DNA of 21,060 nt from an uncultured Collinsella sp. (GTDB lineage Bacteria > Actinomycetota > Coriobacteriia > Coriobacteriales > Coriobacteriaceae): contig URGF01000023.1 of NCBI GenBank assembly GCA_900547285.1, forward strand, positions 1 to 21,060. The letters are read 5' to 3'. Positions 1 through 8,892 of this stretch are shown here, one piece after another. The notes below the pieces were generated by a model. That model was not told where the DNA came from. It ran no database searches and saw nothing but the letters and a program-made list of their open reading frames with translations. Position 1 is the stretch's first letter. Each line of letters starts with the position of its first letter. The position numbers and the translations under genes were made by a program.

Positions 1-1
1 C

Positions 2-1468
2 CTACGGGTCCGAGTTCAAATCGATTCGATTATATCCGCCGCCCGCGTTGCGAGGGCTGGGGCGCTGCGGACGACCTTGCGGAGCCATTCGCGGGCGTGG
101 ACGAGCTGCCGGCTCGGATGCAGAACCATCCAGAACGGTAAAGCCGCTACGCGAAGGTCGTTCACCGCGCACATGGGCTACGCCGGCGGTGCTCTCGTCC
201 ATAACGGCAAAGCTCTCACGGCGGCGGTCATACTCATCGCGGCGGGCGCTCTCGTACGAAACGCGCAGGATCAACCCGGCAAGCATAAGCGACACAATAA
301 TCGACGAACCACCGTAGCTAATAAACGGCAACGGTTTGCCCGTCATGGGAAACACGTTGAGGATGCCCAGCGCGTTAATCAAAAACTGCACTGCGAGAAT
401 GACCGCGGAGCCAGACGCCATGAGCGCGCCCCGACGATCGGTCGCCTGCTCGGCAATGCGAAACGCCGAGTAGATCAGCATCGCAAACACCAAGAAGAAC
501 AGCACGGTTCCGACAAAGCCGACTTCCTCGCCAATGATAGCCAGGATGTAGTCATTGTGCGCCTCGGGCAGATACGAGTACTTCATGGTTGAGTTGCCGA
601 TGCCACGGCCGAACAGACCGCCCGAGGCAAAGGCCATGATGGCAAGCGTGGCCTGATAGCCGTCACCATACTCGTCGGCCCAAGGGTTCAAGGCAACCTG
701 AATACGCACCATACGGTACGGCTCTGCGACAAGCGCAATCACGATCACGAGAATGCCGAAGATTAGCACGCCGATGATAAATCTGGGGTCGAGACCCGCA
801 AACAACGCCATGCACATGAGGGTCAACAGGATGATCAGGACAGTACCGAAATCGGGCTGGATAAAGATCAGAAAGAGCGAAATGCCCAGGTAGATGCCCA
901 TCTTGCGAAGGAATTCGTTGATGTTGCCACCGGGCGAAAAGAAGCGATCGAGCATGATGGCCGAATACGCAATGGCAAATGGCTTTAAAAACTCGGAAGG
1001 CTGGAACTGAATGCCGGCGATGTTGAGCCAGCGCGTGGCGCCACGGCTGCCGCTGCCCACCAAGAACACCAGAAACAGTAGCCCTATCATGCCTATGAGG
1101 AAGATCCTGAGCACGTCTTCCCCAAACCAACTGTCCGGCAAGATGCGCACGATGGCAACCATAGCCAGCACGCCAACTCCGGCAAACGCGGCTTGTCGAA
1201 ACAGAAAAAACGTCGCCGAGCCATTCTCGTGCAGCGCCTCGACCGAAGACGCCGAGTACACCATCAGCAGGCCAAAGCACACCAAGGTAAACAGGCAGGC
1301 CATAAATATCAAACGGGGGCGCATGATACGGGCGGGAACGCCGGCAATATAGCGTTCGCTAAACGTCTGCCCGCCGCGACCGGAACGCGGTGTGCTGCGC
1401 CGCGAGGAAGCACGGTCCGAGTCGGGCCTCCTCATACCTTGTCGGGGGCTCTCCTCTCTCACCGGCAA
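2..1468 (-). CDS. ftsW: FtsW, septal peptidoglycan glycosyltransferase (SEDS family)
   Basis: FtsW polymerises lipid II into glycan strands at the division septum, in complex with the transpeptidase FtsI. About ten hydrophobic segments start near residue 52. SEDS signatures are visible: GATRWLNIAGIQFQPSEF at about 143-160, PEAHNDYILAIIGEEVGF in the large outer loop region, and GKPLPFISYGGSS near the last helices. The first ~48 residues are Arg/Ser-rich and the last ~85 are polar and Pro/Arg-rich, so both ends look disordered and cytoplasmic. The gene is complete; its TAG stop is at 2-4. The start is unsure. The longest form uses TTG three bases after the murD stop, with AATAGGGG directly before it. 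ATG codons at residue 12 (1435) and residue 49 (1324) are alternatives. The tight spacing suggests translational coupling to murD. RodA is the main paralogue to exclude; the dcw context favours FtsW. Confidence 0.95.
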   Translation of the reverse strand: MPVREESPRQGMRRPDSDRASSRRSTPRSGRGGQTFSERYIAGVPARIMRPRLIFMACLFTLVCFGLLMVYSASSVEALHENGSATFFLFRQAAFAGVGVLAMVAIVRILPDSWFGEDVLRIFLIGMIGLLFLVFLVGSGSRGATRWLNIAGIQFQPSEFLKPFAIAYSAIMLDRFFSPGGNINEFLRKMGIYLGISLFLIFIQPDFGTVLIILLTLMCMALFAGLDPRFIIGVLIFGILVIVIALVAEPYRMVRIQVALNPWADEYGDGYQATLAIMAFASGGLFGRGIGNSTMKYSYLPEAHNDYILAIIGEEVGFVGTVLFFLVFAMLIYSAFRIAEQATDRRGALMASGSAVILAVQFLINALGILNVFPMTGKPLPFISYGGSSIIVSLMLAGLILRVSYESARRDEYDRRRESFAVMDESTAGVAHVRGERPSRSGFTVLDGSASEPAARPRPRMAPQGRPQRPSPRNAGGGYNRIDLNSDP

Positions 1469-1471
1469 CCC

Positions 1472-2878
1472 CTATTCCATTTGCGATTTCGCCGCAGCGG
1501 CAAGCTGGGCCACATAGTCCTTAAACACGCGGCCGCGCTCCTCATAGCCCGAGAACTCATCGAACGAAGAGCAGGCAGGAGAAAGTAAGATCACGTCGCC
1601 ACGGCTCGACAGCGAACGGGCGACGTCCACGGCATCGCGCAGGTCATCCGCCTGGGCGATATCCACGTCACCATCGACATCGGCCTCGTCCATAGCGGCG
1701 GTAAAGCGCTCGCGCGCATCGCCAAAGCAAACGACCGAGCGCACGTTGTCCATAACGACGCGGGCAAAGTCCGCAAGCGGCGTACCCTTATCGTGGCCGC
1801 CGAGCAGCAAAATCACATCGTCGTCGGGAAACGCCGTCAGGGCCTTTTCGACTGCATCGGTGTTCGTTGCCTTGGAATCGTTGACGTAGCGCACGCCATC
1901 GATCTCGCCACAGGGCTCAACGCGGTGCTCCAGCGGCTGGAACGATGCCAAACCACGGCAAATGCCCTCGGGATCGGCACCGACGGCCAAAGCAGCCGTG
2001 GCAGCACATAGGGCATTGATGACATTGTGATGGCCCGAGATCTTGAGCTCGGAAGTGGCGACAAGCTGAGTCTCGACGCCCTTCAGGCGGACGACCAACT
2101 TGCCGTCGCGCACAAAGGCGGCGTCTGCACCCTCGGGCTCGTCAAAAGCGACCTTGCAGATGCGGCGGCCCGGCATGTAGATGTACTCATCGAACTCATG
2201 GATGCCGGCATCCTCAACGTCGATAACCACGAGGTCGTCGTCGACCATATTCTCGAACAACTTGATCTTGGCAAGCGCATAGTTCTTGTGGCTCTTGTGC
2301 CAGCCCAGGTGGTCGGGCGTGATGTTGAGCAGCACCGCCACGCGAGGATGAAGCTCGGCGGTCGTAGCAATCTGATAACTCGACAGCTCGGCCACAAACC
2401 ACTCATTATGTGCGCGGCCGTCGATCTCGTTCACCGGCGGCTCACCGATATTGCCGACGGCCACGCTGGCTTCACCGGCGGCCTTGAGCAGATAATCAGT
2501 CAGCGACGTGGTAGTTGTCTTGCCGTTGGTGCCCGTGATGGCAATCCAATTTTGGGGAGACAAGCGATAGGCAAACTCGGGCTCGCCCATAATCTGAGCG
2601 GCATGCTCACGCCCCGCCTTAAAGAAGGACGAGAACTCCGAAATACCCGGGCATGTCACGCACACGTCATAGGCGCCCTCGACCTGTTCGGCCCCATAGA
2701 CAAACGACGCACCAGCAGCCTCGAGCGCACGCGTGGCGTCATTGGGCTCAGAGGTGCCGCCGCCATACACGGTAACGGCGCTTACGCGCTCGGGATGTGC
2801 CAGCGCCCAGCGGGCGACATCGAGACCGGATTTGCCCTGACCCAAAACGAGCAGGCTAAAGACATCAGCAAGAGGCAT
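1472..2878 (-). CDS. murD: MurD, UDP-N-acetylmuramoyl-L-alanine:D-glutamate ligase
   Basis: MurD adds D-glutamate to UDP-MurNAc-L-Ala in the cytoplasm, using ATP. The 468-residue length is usual for the family. The N-terminal Rossmann-like domain opens with LLVLGQGKSG (about 9-18). The ATP loop TGTNGKTTTT is at 115-124. ELSSYQ (164-169) and NITPDHLGWH (185-194) follow in the central Mur ligase domain. GHHNVINAL (282-290), HRVE (318-321), NDSKATN (333-339) and LGGHDKG (359-365) mark the substrate and C-terminal domain motifs of MurD. All expected key residues are present. The ATG start is 9 bases after the mraY stop and the stop is 3 bases before the longest ftsW reading, so the gene lies inside one transcript. 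I see no strong Shine-Dalgarno, which fits coupled translation. Confidence 0.97.
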   Translation of the reverse strand: MPLADVFSLLVLGQGKSGLDVARWALAHPERVSAVTVYGGGTSEPNDATRALEAAGASFVYGAEQVEGAYDVCVTCPGISEFSSFFKAGREHAAQIMGEPEFAYRLSPQNWIAITGTNGKTTTTSLTDYLLKAAGEASVAVGNIGEPPVNEIDGRAHNEWFVAELSSYQIATTAELHPRVAVLLNITPDHLGWHKSHKNYALAKIKLFENMVDDDLVVIDVEDAGIHEFDEYIYMPGRRICKVAFDEPEGADAAFVRDGKLVVRLKGVETQLVATSELKISGHHNVINALCAATAALAVGADPEGICRGLASFQPLEHRVEPCGEIDGVRYVNDSKATNTDAVEKALTAFPDDDVILLLGGHDKGTPLADFARVVMDNVRSVVCFGDARERFTAAMDEADVDGDVDIAQADDLRDAVDVARSLSSRGDVILLSPACSSFDEFSGYEERGRVFKDYVAQLAAAAKSQME

Positions 2879-2887
2879 GAAAGACCA

Positions 2888-3907
2888 CTATCCCAACTGG
2901 AAGAACAAAGCAAGGCCAACGGCACCAAAGGCCGCAGCGATAATCCAAAAACGGATGACGACCTTGGTCTCGGCCCAGCCCTTCTTTTCGAAATGATGAT
3001 GGATGGGCGCCATAAGGAAGACGCGCTTGTGCGTAAAGTGGAAGTAGACAACCTGAATCATGACCGACAGGGTCTCAACGATAAACAGGCCGCCGATGAT
3101 GAGGGAGACGACCTCGGTGTTGGTCATGATGGACGTGCAGGCAAACGCGGCGCCCAGGGCAAGCGAGCCGGTATCGCCCATAAAGATGCTCGCCGGATAG
3201 CAGTTGAACCACAGAAAGCCCAAGCAGGCACCGGCACACGCGGTGCAGAAGATGGACAGGTTCACGTCTCCGTGCAAAAACGCCATGGCAGCCATGGCGA
3301 GCATGGCAATCATGGAGGTGCCGCCGGCAAGACCGTCAAGGCCATCGGTCAGGTTCACGGCATTAGAAAGACCGGCGATCATCAGCCAGCAAAAGACAAT
3401 GTAGAACCACGGGAACGAAAGGCCGCAGATGGTGGTCGAAAGCACGCCAAGGTCAATCGTCAGGCCGCCGGGAAAACGAATCTCGGGGGCGACGCCGCAC
3501 CAGTTGACGGCAAGTACCGTAAAGGTGACACAGATAATGGTTAGGCCGATCATCTTGGCATGAGGCGTCAGACCGAGCGAGCGCCCGTGCGTAACGGAGG
3601 TCAGGTCGTCGATCAGGCCCAGCACGCCGGTCGCCAGCGTGGCGAGCAGCACGAGCACGAGCTCGGTGGTGAGCTTGCCCATCAGCAGGCAGGTCAGCGA
3701 GATCGCGACGAGGATGACAACGCCACCCATGGTGGGCGTTCCCTGCTTAACCAAATGACGCTTGGGGCCGTCGGCACGAACCTGCTGGCCGATACCCTCG
3801 ACCTTGAGCAGCTTGATCCACCACGGCATGAGCAGCAGCGCAATGGCAGCGGCGATGCCAAGCCCCAAAAAAGCCTGATACGTTGGATACGAGGGATTGC
3901 CGAACAT
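2888..3907 (-). CDS. mraY: MraY, phospho-MurNAc-pentapeptide transferase
   Basis: MraY moves phospho-MurNAc-pentapeptide from UDP to undecaprenyl phosphate, giving lipid I at the inner face of the membrane. The 339-residue protein has about ten membrane segments. The family motifs are intact: GTPTMGG (56-62), the Asp pair LIDDLT (D100, D101), NAVNLTDGLDGLAGG (182-196), FMGDTGS (242-248) and PIHHHFE (301-307), the histidine motif that separates MraY from related GlcNAc-phosphate transferases. The ATG start lies 3 bases after the murF stop. An AAGGTG sequence about 13 bases upstream is a weak ribosome site. Position between murF and murD is the standard dcw order. Confidence 0.97.
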   Translation of the reverse strand: MFGNPSYPTYQAFLGLGIAAAIALLLMPWWIKLLKVEGIGQQVRADGPKRHLVKQGTPTMGGVVILVAISLTCLLMGKLTTELVLVLLATLATGVLGLIDDLTSVTHGRSLGLTPHAKMIGLTIICVTFTVLAVNWCGVAPEIRFPGGLTIDLGVLSTTICGLSFPWFYIVFCWLMIAGLSNAVNLTDGLDGLAGGTSMIAMLAMAAMAFLHGDVNLSIFCTACAGACLGFLWFNCYPASIFMGDTGSLALGAAFACTSIMTNTEVVSLIIGGLFIVETLSVMIQVVYFHFTHKRVFLMAPIHHHFEKKGWAETKVVIRFWIIAAAFGAVGLALFFQLG

Positions 3908-3910
3908 GGG

Positions 3911-5335
3911 CTAGCACACACCTTCCACAAAGCGGTCGAGCTCAACAAAACGGGAACCCTTGACCAGTACAACATCATGTTTTTCAAGCGCGCCGCCCAT
4001 GCGGTCGAGCACCTGCTGATAATCGGAGAACACCTGGATGCGGTCCTCGTCCATGCCCATCATGCGCGCGGCATCGGCCATAAGCTGGGCCAGCTCACCA
4101 CCCACGCACGCCAGCATGTCGAGCTTCTTGGCGGCGGCATAGGCGCCCACGAGCTCATGCATGCGAGGAGCCTCATCGCCCATCTCGCCCATCTCGCCCA
4201 GGATCGCCATGCGAGACCCCGTGCACGAAAGCGAGCACAGCAGATCGAGGCCAGCAGCCATGGATTCGGCACTGGCGTTATAGGAATCGTCGATGACGCG
4301 GGCACCGCTCTTGGCGCGCTTGATCTCTTGGCGGTGACCGGTGATCGTGAGGCCCCTAAAGGCAGCATCGATCTGCTCGGGCGTCACGCCCAGGCGATAG
4401 GCAACCGCGGCGGCCTTAACGGCATTTGGGACGGACTGCACGCCGGGGATGGCAAGCATGGTATCGATTGTCTCGCCCTGACCAAAATCGAGCGTAAAGA
4501 CCGGACGGCCCTCGTCATCAACTCGAACGTCGCGGGCACGGACCTCATCATCGTCCGAGACGCCGGCCAGCATCACGTCGATACCAGCAGGCTGGGCGAA
4601 CGTATCGCGAATGAACGGCGTAAAGTCGTCCTCGCCGCCCAAAACCAGCAGCGGCAAGAAGTCGCCAGCGGCGCACATACCCTGGACAATCTCGGCCTTA
4701 GCGCGGGCGATGTTCTCGCGGCTACCCAAAATGCCGATATGAGAGGTACCAATCTTGCTCACGATGGCAAGGTTGGGATTGGCGGACTGGGACAGGCGCT
4801 CGATCTCGTGGAAATGGTTCATGCCCATCTCGAGCACCAGGACCTCGGTATCGGCCGGAGCGGAAAGCACCGTGAGTGGCATGCCGATCAGGTTATTGAA
4901 ATTGCCCTTGGTGGCCCAGACACGATAGCGCTTGGCGAGCACAGCGGCGAGCACGTCCTTGGTCGTCGTCTTGCCGATGGAACCGGTAATACCAACGACC
5001 AGGCAGCCAAGCTCCAGACGGTACGTGTGCGCCAAACGCAGCAGAAACTCCTCGGGATCATCGGTCAGCAAGATGGCACAGCCCTTGTCCTGCGCCAGCG
5101 AGACCAGCTCGGCCTCGGGCTCACGCGTCATCACGACGGCGCCGGCACCCGACTGGACGGCACGGGAAGCAAAATCATTGCCGTCGACGTTTTCACCGGG
5201 AAAGGCGACGAAAATCGTCCCTTCCTCGACCTGGCGCGAGTCGATAACGCACCCGCGGCATACCTGATCGGCTTCTCCCGTCACGGTTCGGGCCCCTGTT
5301 GCGGCCGCGAGGTTGTTGACGGCGATCTCTATCAT
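3911..5335 (-). CDS. murF: MurF, UDP-MurNAc-tripeptide:D-Ala-D-Ala ligase
   Basis: MurF adds D-Ala-D-Ala to UDP-MurNAc-tripeptide, finishing the soluble precursor. The protein is 474 residues, normal for the family. The N-terminal uridine-binding domain includes VIDSRQVEEGTIFVA (30-44). The ATP loop reads TGSIGKTTTKD (117-127). KGNFNNLIGMPLT (143-155) is the MurF-type signature and VLEMGMNHFHEIERL follows at 167-181. A DDSYNAS motif occurs about two-thirds along. The GNxNNxxGxPLT signature and SIGKTTT loop distinguish it from MurE, which is not next to it here. The ATG has a good Shine-Dalgarno (AGGGGAG, about 7 bases upstream). It is preceded by a 127-base gap after ftsI, larger than the other gaps in this part of the cluster. 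Confidence 0.96.
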   Translation of the reverse strand: MIEIAVNNLAAATGARTVTGEADQVCRGCVIDSRQVEEGTIFVAFPGENVDGNDFASRAVQSGAGAVVMTREPEAELVSLAQDKGCAILLTDDPEEFLLRLAHTYRLELGCLVVGITGSIGKTTTKDVLAAVLAKRYRVWATKGNFNNLIGMPLTVLSAPADTEVLVLEMGMNHFHEIERLSQSANPNLAIVSKIGTSHIGILGSRENIARAKAEIVQGMCAAGDFLPLLVLGGEDDFTPFIRDTFAQPAGIDVMLAGVSDDDEVRARDVRVDDEGRPVFTLDFGQGETIDTMLAIPGVQSVPNAVKAAAVAYRLGVTPEQIDAAFRGLTITGHRQEIKRAKSGARVIDDSYNASAESMAAGLDLLCSLSCTGSRMAILGEMGEMGDEAPRMHELVGAYAAAKKLDMLACVGGELAQLMADAARMMGMDEDRIQVFSDYQQVLDRMGGALEKHDVVLVKGSRFVELDRFVEGVC

Positions 5336-5462
5336 TGCAGCTCCCCTGTAAACCTAATAATGCTATCGGCGTATTGTATCCCAGCGCCGCGCATGCGTGG
5401 TGCAGGGCATGTGAACACCCCTCATATGGGACAACAAACCACGCCCCAAAGATTGTAACCCC
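5336..5462 (-). promoter_or_regulatory. ftsI-murF gap, possible internal promoter
   Basis: This 127-base gap is the only sizeable break between rsmH-ftsL and ftsW. On the minus strand it holds a -10-like TACAAT (about 5374-5379), but I find no matching -35 at 16-18 bases. A near-palindrome CCGCGCATGCGTGG lies at 5387-5400. A promoter serving murF-mraY-murD-ftsW is plausible but weakly supported. Confidence 0.25.
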
Positions 5463-7328
5463 CTACTTCGTGTGCGGGATACCCAGCACGTCGAGCGCGT
5501 TGGCCATAATGGACTGGAACGGCACCGCAGCGGCATCTGAGCCGCTCGGCGTTCCGTCGAGCGTGATATAGCACAGCACCTTGGGCGATTGTGCCGGTGC
5601 AAAGCCCATAAAGGACGACATGTAGTTCTCCTTGAGGTAGCCGCCGTTCTCGTCGGCTCGTTCGGCCGTACCGGTCTTACCCGCCACGTCATAGCCGTCA
5701 ACCGCGCCGCCAACGCCCGTTCCCTCGGACACGACCGTCTGCATGCACGATGTCACCTGGGATGCGGCGTCCTCCGAAATCGCGCGCTCGCCTTCGCCCC
5801 AGTCCTTCTCGTCGCCTTTGCTGGACTTATAGAAGTGCGGGGTCATCATCACGCCGCCGTTGGCGATGCCGCCCACGGCACGTGCGATCTCAATCGGCGA
5901 GACGGACAGCGCCTGTCCAAAGCTCATCGAACCCAGCGTGGCGCCGTCATACTGGTCACGCTCCTTGACGATGCCCAGGCTCTCGCCCGGAAAATCGACA
6001 CCGGAGCTGTGACCTATGCCCCACTTGTCCACATAGGCGGCAAAGTCATCGGCACCGATCTTGCGCCCCACCAGGACAAAGCCCACGTTGGACGAACGGC
6101 GCATCATCTCGCGCACATCCATGGTCATGGCATAGTCGCGCTTGTCGGCATCGGTGACGGTATCGTCACCCACCTTGATGCTCGCCGGCACCTCAAACGA
6201 CGTACTCGATCGCACGACGCCCAAGTCGAAGCCGGCGCCCGCCACGAGCGTCTTAAAGACCGAGCCGGGCTCGTAGGCGTCGGTGACCAGGCGCAAGTTC
6301 ATATCCTCGGTCTTGGCGTTTTCCAGATCGGTCTGGTCGTAGGTCGGGTACGAGCAGGCGGCGAGAATTTCACCAGTCGTGGGGTCGGTGACCAAAGCCG
6401 AGCCGTTCTTGGCCTTTGTCTTCTCGACAGCCTCCGCCAAAGCATCCTCAGCCGCTCGCTGCATATTGACGTCGAGCGTCGTCACGATGTCAACGCCGTC
6501 GACCGCAGCCACCTTTTTATAGGCACCGCCCGCGATATAGCTGCCGTCCCTCGCGCGCTCGCGCACGAGGGTACCATTCGTGCCGGTCAGAAGCTTGTTG
6601 TATTGCTTTTCGAGACCCGTCAAGCCGTCGTTGTCTACATTCACTACACCCAGCACCTGCGATGCCAGATTGCCGTATGGATATACGCGCTTCATGGCCT
6701 GCTCAAAAAGCACGCCGGGCAGGTTCTTCTTCTCCAGCGCCGCAGCATCGTCTTCGTCCACCTGGCGCTTGATATACACCCAGGTGCCATCGGACTCGAC
6801 GAGCTTGCGGCAGGTCTTTTTATCGATTCCAGTTGCCTTGACCAGCGCCGACACCGTCTTGTCAACATCCTCGACAAGCTGCGGGTTCACGGCGATGTTG
6901 CGACATTCGACCGACGACGCCAGCACGTTACCGTTGCGGTCGTAGATGGTGCCGCGTTTGGCATAGAGGGTCTGTGCAAGCAGGCGGCGCGCATCGGCAC
7001 GCTCGCGCAGTTTATCGGCTTCGACAATTTGATAGTCGGCAAGGCGAAAGACGCCCAAGCCCAAACCAAGCCCGATGAAGCCCATGATGGCTTTGCGGCG
7101 AGGCAGAGGCGTGCCTGTGAGCCATTCGGTCGACGAACTCTTGCGCGACCTGGTGTTATGCATTTGAGGGCCGTCCGAGCCGCGAAGTCGCGACGCCGGG
7201 TCGTTGCCACGGGACTGCCCGGCGTTGTAAGATTGCCGACCCGTTCCTTGATAACCAGAACGTCCCCGCGACGAGGGACGTCCAGAACCGCGGCCCCCAT
7301 CGGAACCGCGGCGATAGTCATTTGTCAT
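5463..7328 (-). CDS. ftsI: FtsI/PBP3-type penicillin-binding protein, septal transpeptidase
   Basis: This is a class B penicillin-binding protein that cross-links septal peptidoglycan together with FtsW. Residues 1-76 form a Gly/Arg/Ser-rich, apparently disordered cytoplasmic tail. One membrane anchor covers about 80-97. The PBP dimerisation domain starts with KRGTIYDRNGNVLA (124-137). The transpeptidase domain carries the catalytic motifs SVFK (356-359, Ser356 nucleophile), SSN (412-414) and KTGT (551-554). The C terminus follows the catalytic domain closely, so there are no PASTA repeats. The ATG start is 17 bases after the ftsL stop. The gene lies in the usual ftsL-ftsI order. A SpoVD or PBP2 paralogue would share the motifs, but the neighbours support FtsI. 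The basic tail resembles that of FtsW in this window. Confidence 0.94.
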   Translation of the reverse strand: MTNDYRRGSDGGRGSGRPSSRGRSGYQGTGRQSYNAGQSRGNDPASRLRGSDGPQMHNTRSRKSSSTEWLTGTPLPRRKAIMGFIGLGLGLGVFRLADYQIVEADKLRERADARRLLAQTLYAKRGTIYDRNGNVLASSVECRNIAVNPQLVEDVDKTVSALVKATGIDKKTCRKLVESDGTWVYIKRQVDEDDAAALEKKNLPGVLFEQAMKRVYPYGNLASQVLGVVNVDNDGLTGLEKQYNKLLTGTNGTLVRERARDGSYIAGGAYKKVAAVDGVDIVTTLDVNMQRAAEDALAEAVEKTKAKNGSALVTDPTTGEILAACSYPTYDQTDLENAKTEDMNLRLVTDAYEPGSVFKTLVAGAGFDLGVVRSSTSFEVPASIKVGDDTVTDADKRDYAMTMDVREMMRRSSNVGFVLVGRKIGADDFAAYVDKWGIGHSSGVDFPGESLGIVKERDQYDGATLGSMSFGQALSVSPIEIARAVGGIANGGVMMTPHFYKSSKGDEKDWGEGERAISEDAASQVTSCMQTVVSEGTGVGGAVDGYDVAGKTGTAERADENGGYLKENYMSSFMGFAPAQSPKVLCYITLDGTPSGSDAAAVPFQSIMANALDVLGIPHTK

Positions 7329-7345
7329 ACTCAGCTACCGTCTTG

Positions 7346-7816
7346 CTACTGAGCGGTCGCGGTCGCGTTGGCGCCCGCGGCTGCATCCTGCGAAAAGTCA
7401 AGTGTAACGCTCTCGCTGGGCTCCACCATGCCATAAGCGCCCGCAAGGTCGCGAATGCGCGTGTCGGCGCCATAGACCGAATGCATGACCTCCAGGTCGG
7501 AGCTCTCATCGGTCGCCTTTTCGAGCGTGTTGGTAAGCTCGGCGTTGCTGTTGAGCACCTGGGCCGTAACGCCGGCGAGTGCCACGCGGGCGACGCCGAT
7601 CGTCATGAAGATAGCCGCAATGATGCAAAACGTTTTAAGAACGCTCATGAAAACCGGGCTTACCGCCTGGTTTGCCTGACGGCCCGCGCCCGTGTAGACA
7701 TCAAAGCGCGGCGTGCGCTGCTCACGGGGAGCAACGGGGGCCTGCGGCGTCTCACGATAGGCGGGCATGGCGTTCATATCATAGGCAAGTGCTGCGCTTG
7801 AAGTGTTGTAGCCCAT
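7346..7816 (-). CDS. ftsL: FtsL-like septum protein, single-pass membrane
   Basis: The gene occupies the ftsL position between rsmH and ftsI. The 156-residue product has a polar cytoplasmic N terminus (1-57), one hydrophobic segment (about 58-80) and an extracytoplasmic stretch able to form a coiled coil (about 84-112). It then has IRDLAGAYGMVEP (121-133), close to the short LGM-P motif that ends many FtsL/DivIC proteins. The tail after 140 is Ala/Thr-rich and probably unstructured. FtsL proteins link FtsB/DivIC and FtsQ to the FtsW-FtsI pair. Sequence identity in this family is low, so the call depends on topology and place. The ATG has a good Shine-Dalgarno, GGGAGG with 9 bases spacing. A 90-base gap separates it from rsmH. 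Confidence 0.85.
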   Translation of the reverse strand: MGYNTSSAALAYDMNAMPAYRETPQAPVAPREQRTPRFDVYTGAGRQANQAVSPVFMSVLKTFCIIAAIFMTIGVARVALAGVTAQVLNSNAELTNTLEKATDESSDLEVMHSVYGADTRIRDLAGAYGMVEPSESVTLDFSQDAAAGANATATAQ

Positions 7817-7906
7817 GATATGCCGCCTCCCATCCCGAGTACGTTGGTAGTGTGTTTAAGCTTCGTTTATGGTGCGAGCGGGAGGTCCAATATCGCGCGG
7901 TCGCGC

Positions 7907-8872
7907 CTACAGACGCTGCGCCACGCGGATTTTGGCTGATCTCGCCCGAGGGTTGCGCTCAACCTCATCAGGCTGGGCAACCAAGGGTTTGCGGGTGATG
8001 ACCTTGAGTATCGGCACGTTGCCGCACACGCACACCGGAATCTCCGGCGGACACGTGCACCCCTGGCTCATCTCCTTAAAGTGGTTCTTTACGATACGGT
8101 CCTCGAGCGAGTGATACGAGATGACGCAGATACGTCCGCCCGGGTTGAGCCACCTGGTGGCGGCATCAAGCCCTCGTTCGAGCACATCGAGCTCGTGATT
8201 GACCTCGATGCGAATGGCCTGGAAACTTTTCTTGGCCGGGTGTCCGCCATGCCGACGAGCGGCAGCCGGGATACCCGCCTTGATGATCTCGACAAATTGG
8301 CCGGTGGTTTCGATCGGTTCTTGCTCGCGGCGGCGCACGATCTCGCGCGCGATCTGCGAGGCGAACTTCTCTTCGCCGTAGACGCGTAGAATCCGGGCGA
8401 GGTCGTGTTCGTTATAGGTGTTGATGACCTCAGCTGCGTTTAAGGTGTTATTACCCGGATCCATCCGCATGTCCAATGGGGCGTCCTCGTTATACGAAAA
8501 GCCCCTGCCAGGGATATCGAGTTGCGGCGACGAAACGCCCAAATCGAACAGGAAGCCATCGACCCCGGGCACCTCGGCCGAGCAAAGCAGCTCGTCCAAG
8601 TCGCCGAAGTTGCCCTTCAGCAGCTGGTGCGGAACGCCGGGAACCTCGCGGTCCAGACGGGCGCCAGCGGCCTCGAGGGCCATGTCGTCCTGATCGACGC
8701 CGAGCAAAAGGCCCGTCTCCCCCACCTGCGCGGCCATCTTTACCGAATGGCCGGCACCGCCAAGGGTGCAATCGCAGACAACGGAGCCGCTCTTTAGCCG
8801 CAGCGACTCAAGCACTTCGCCGAGCATGACAGGTTCATGCCGATATTCTTGTGTCAAGATCCCACGCTCCAT
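7907..8872 (-). CDS. rsmH: RsmH (MraW), 16S rRNA m4C1402 methyltransferase
   Basis: RsmH methylates N4 of C1402 in 16S rRNA with S-adenosylmethionine and is the usual second gene of dcw clusters. The protein has 321 residues. HEPVMLGEV (12-20) is the typical N-terminal motif. The SAM-binding loop reads CDCTLGGAGHS (33-43), where most relatives have D-G-T-L-G-G-G-G-H-S, so two small residues are replaced. FLFDLGVSSPQLD (107-119) and RGFSYNEDAPLDMRMD (123-138) are family signatures. CVISYHSLEDRIVK near the C terminus is also diagnostic. The ATG start lies 20 bases after the mraZ stop with an AAGG-containing leader. Confidence 0.97.
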   Translation of the reverse strand: MERGILTQEYRHEPVMLGEVLESLRLKSGSVVCDCTLGGAGHSVKMAAQVGETGLLLGVDQDDMALEAAGARLDREVPGVPHQLLKGNFGDLDELLCSAEVPGVDGFLFDLGVSSPQLDIPGRGFSYNEDAPLDMRMDPGNNTLNAAEVINTYNEHDLARILRVYGEEKFASQIAREIVRRREQEPIETTGQFVEIIKAGIPAAARRHGGHPAKKSFQAIRIEVNHELDVLERGLDAATRWLNPGGRICVISYHSLEDRIVKNHFKEMSQGCTCPPEIPVCVCGNVPILKVITRKPLVAQPDEVERNPRARSAKIRVAQRL

Positions 8873-8892
8873 CCGTTACCCGTGCCTTGCCC

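Noticed and set aside
3560..5458. A 632-codon plus-strand frame opposite murF and mraY
   Set aside because: It is a shadow of real genes, with no recognisable domain and no ribosome site.
5589..7352. A 587-codon plus-strand frame opposite ftsI
   Set aside because: It is antisense to a PBP with all three catalytic motifs.
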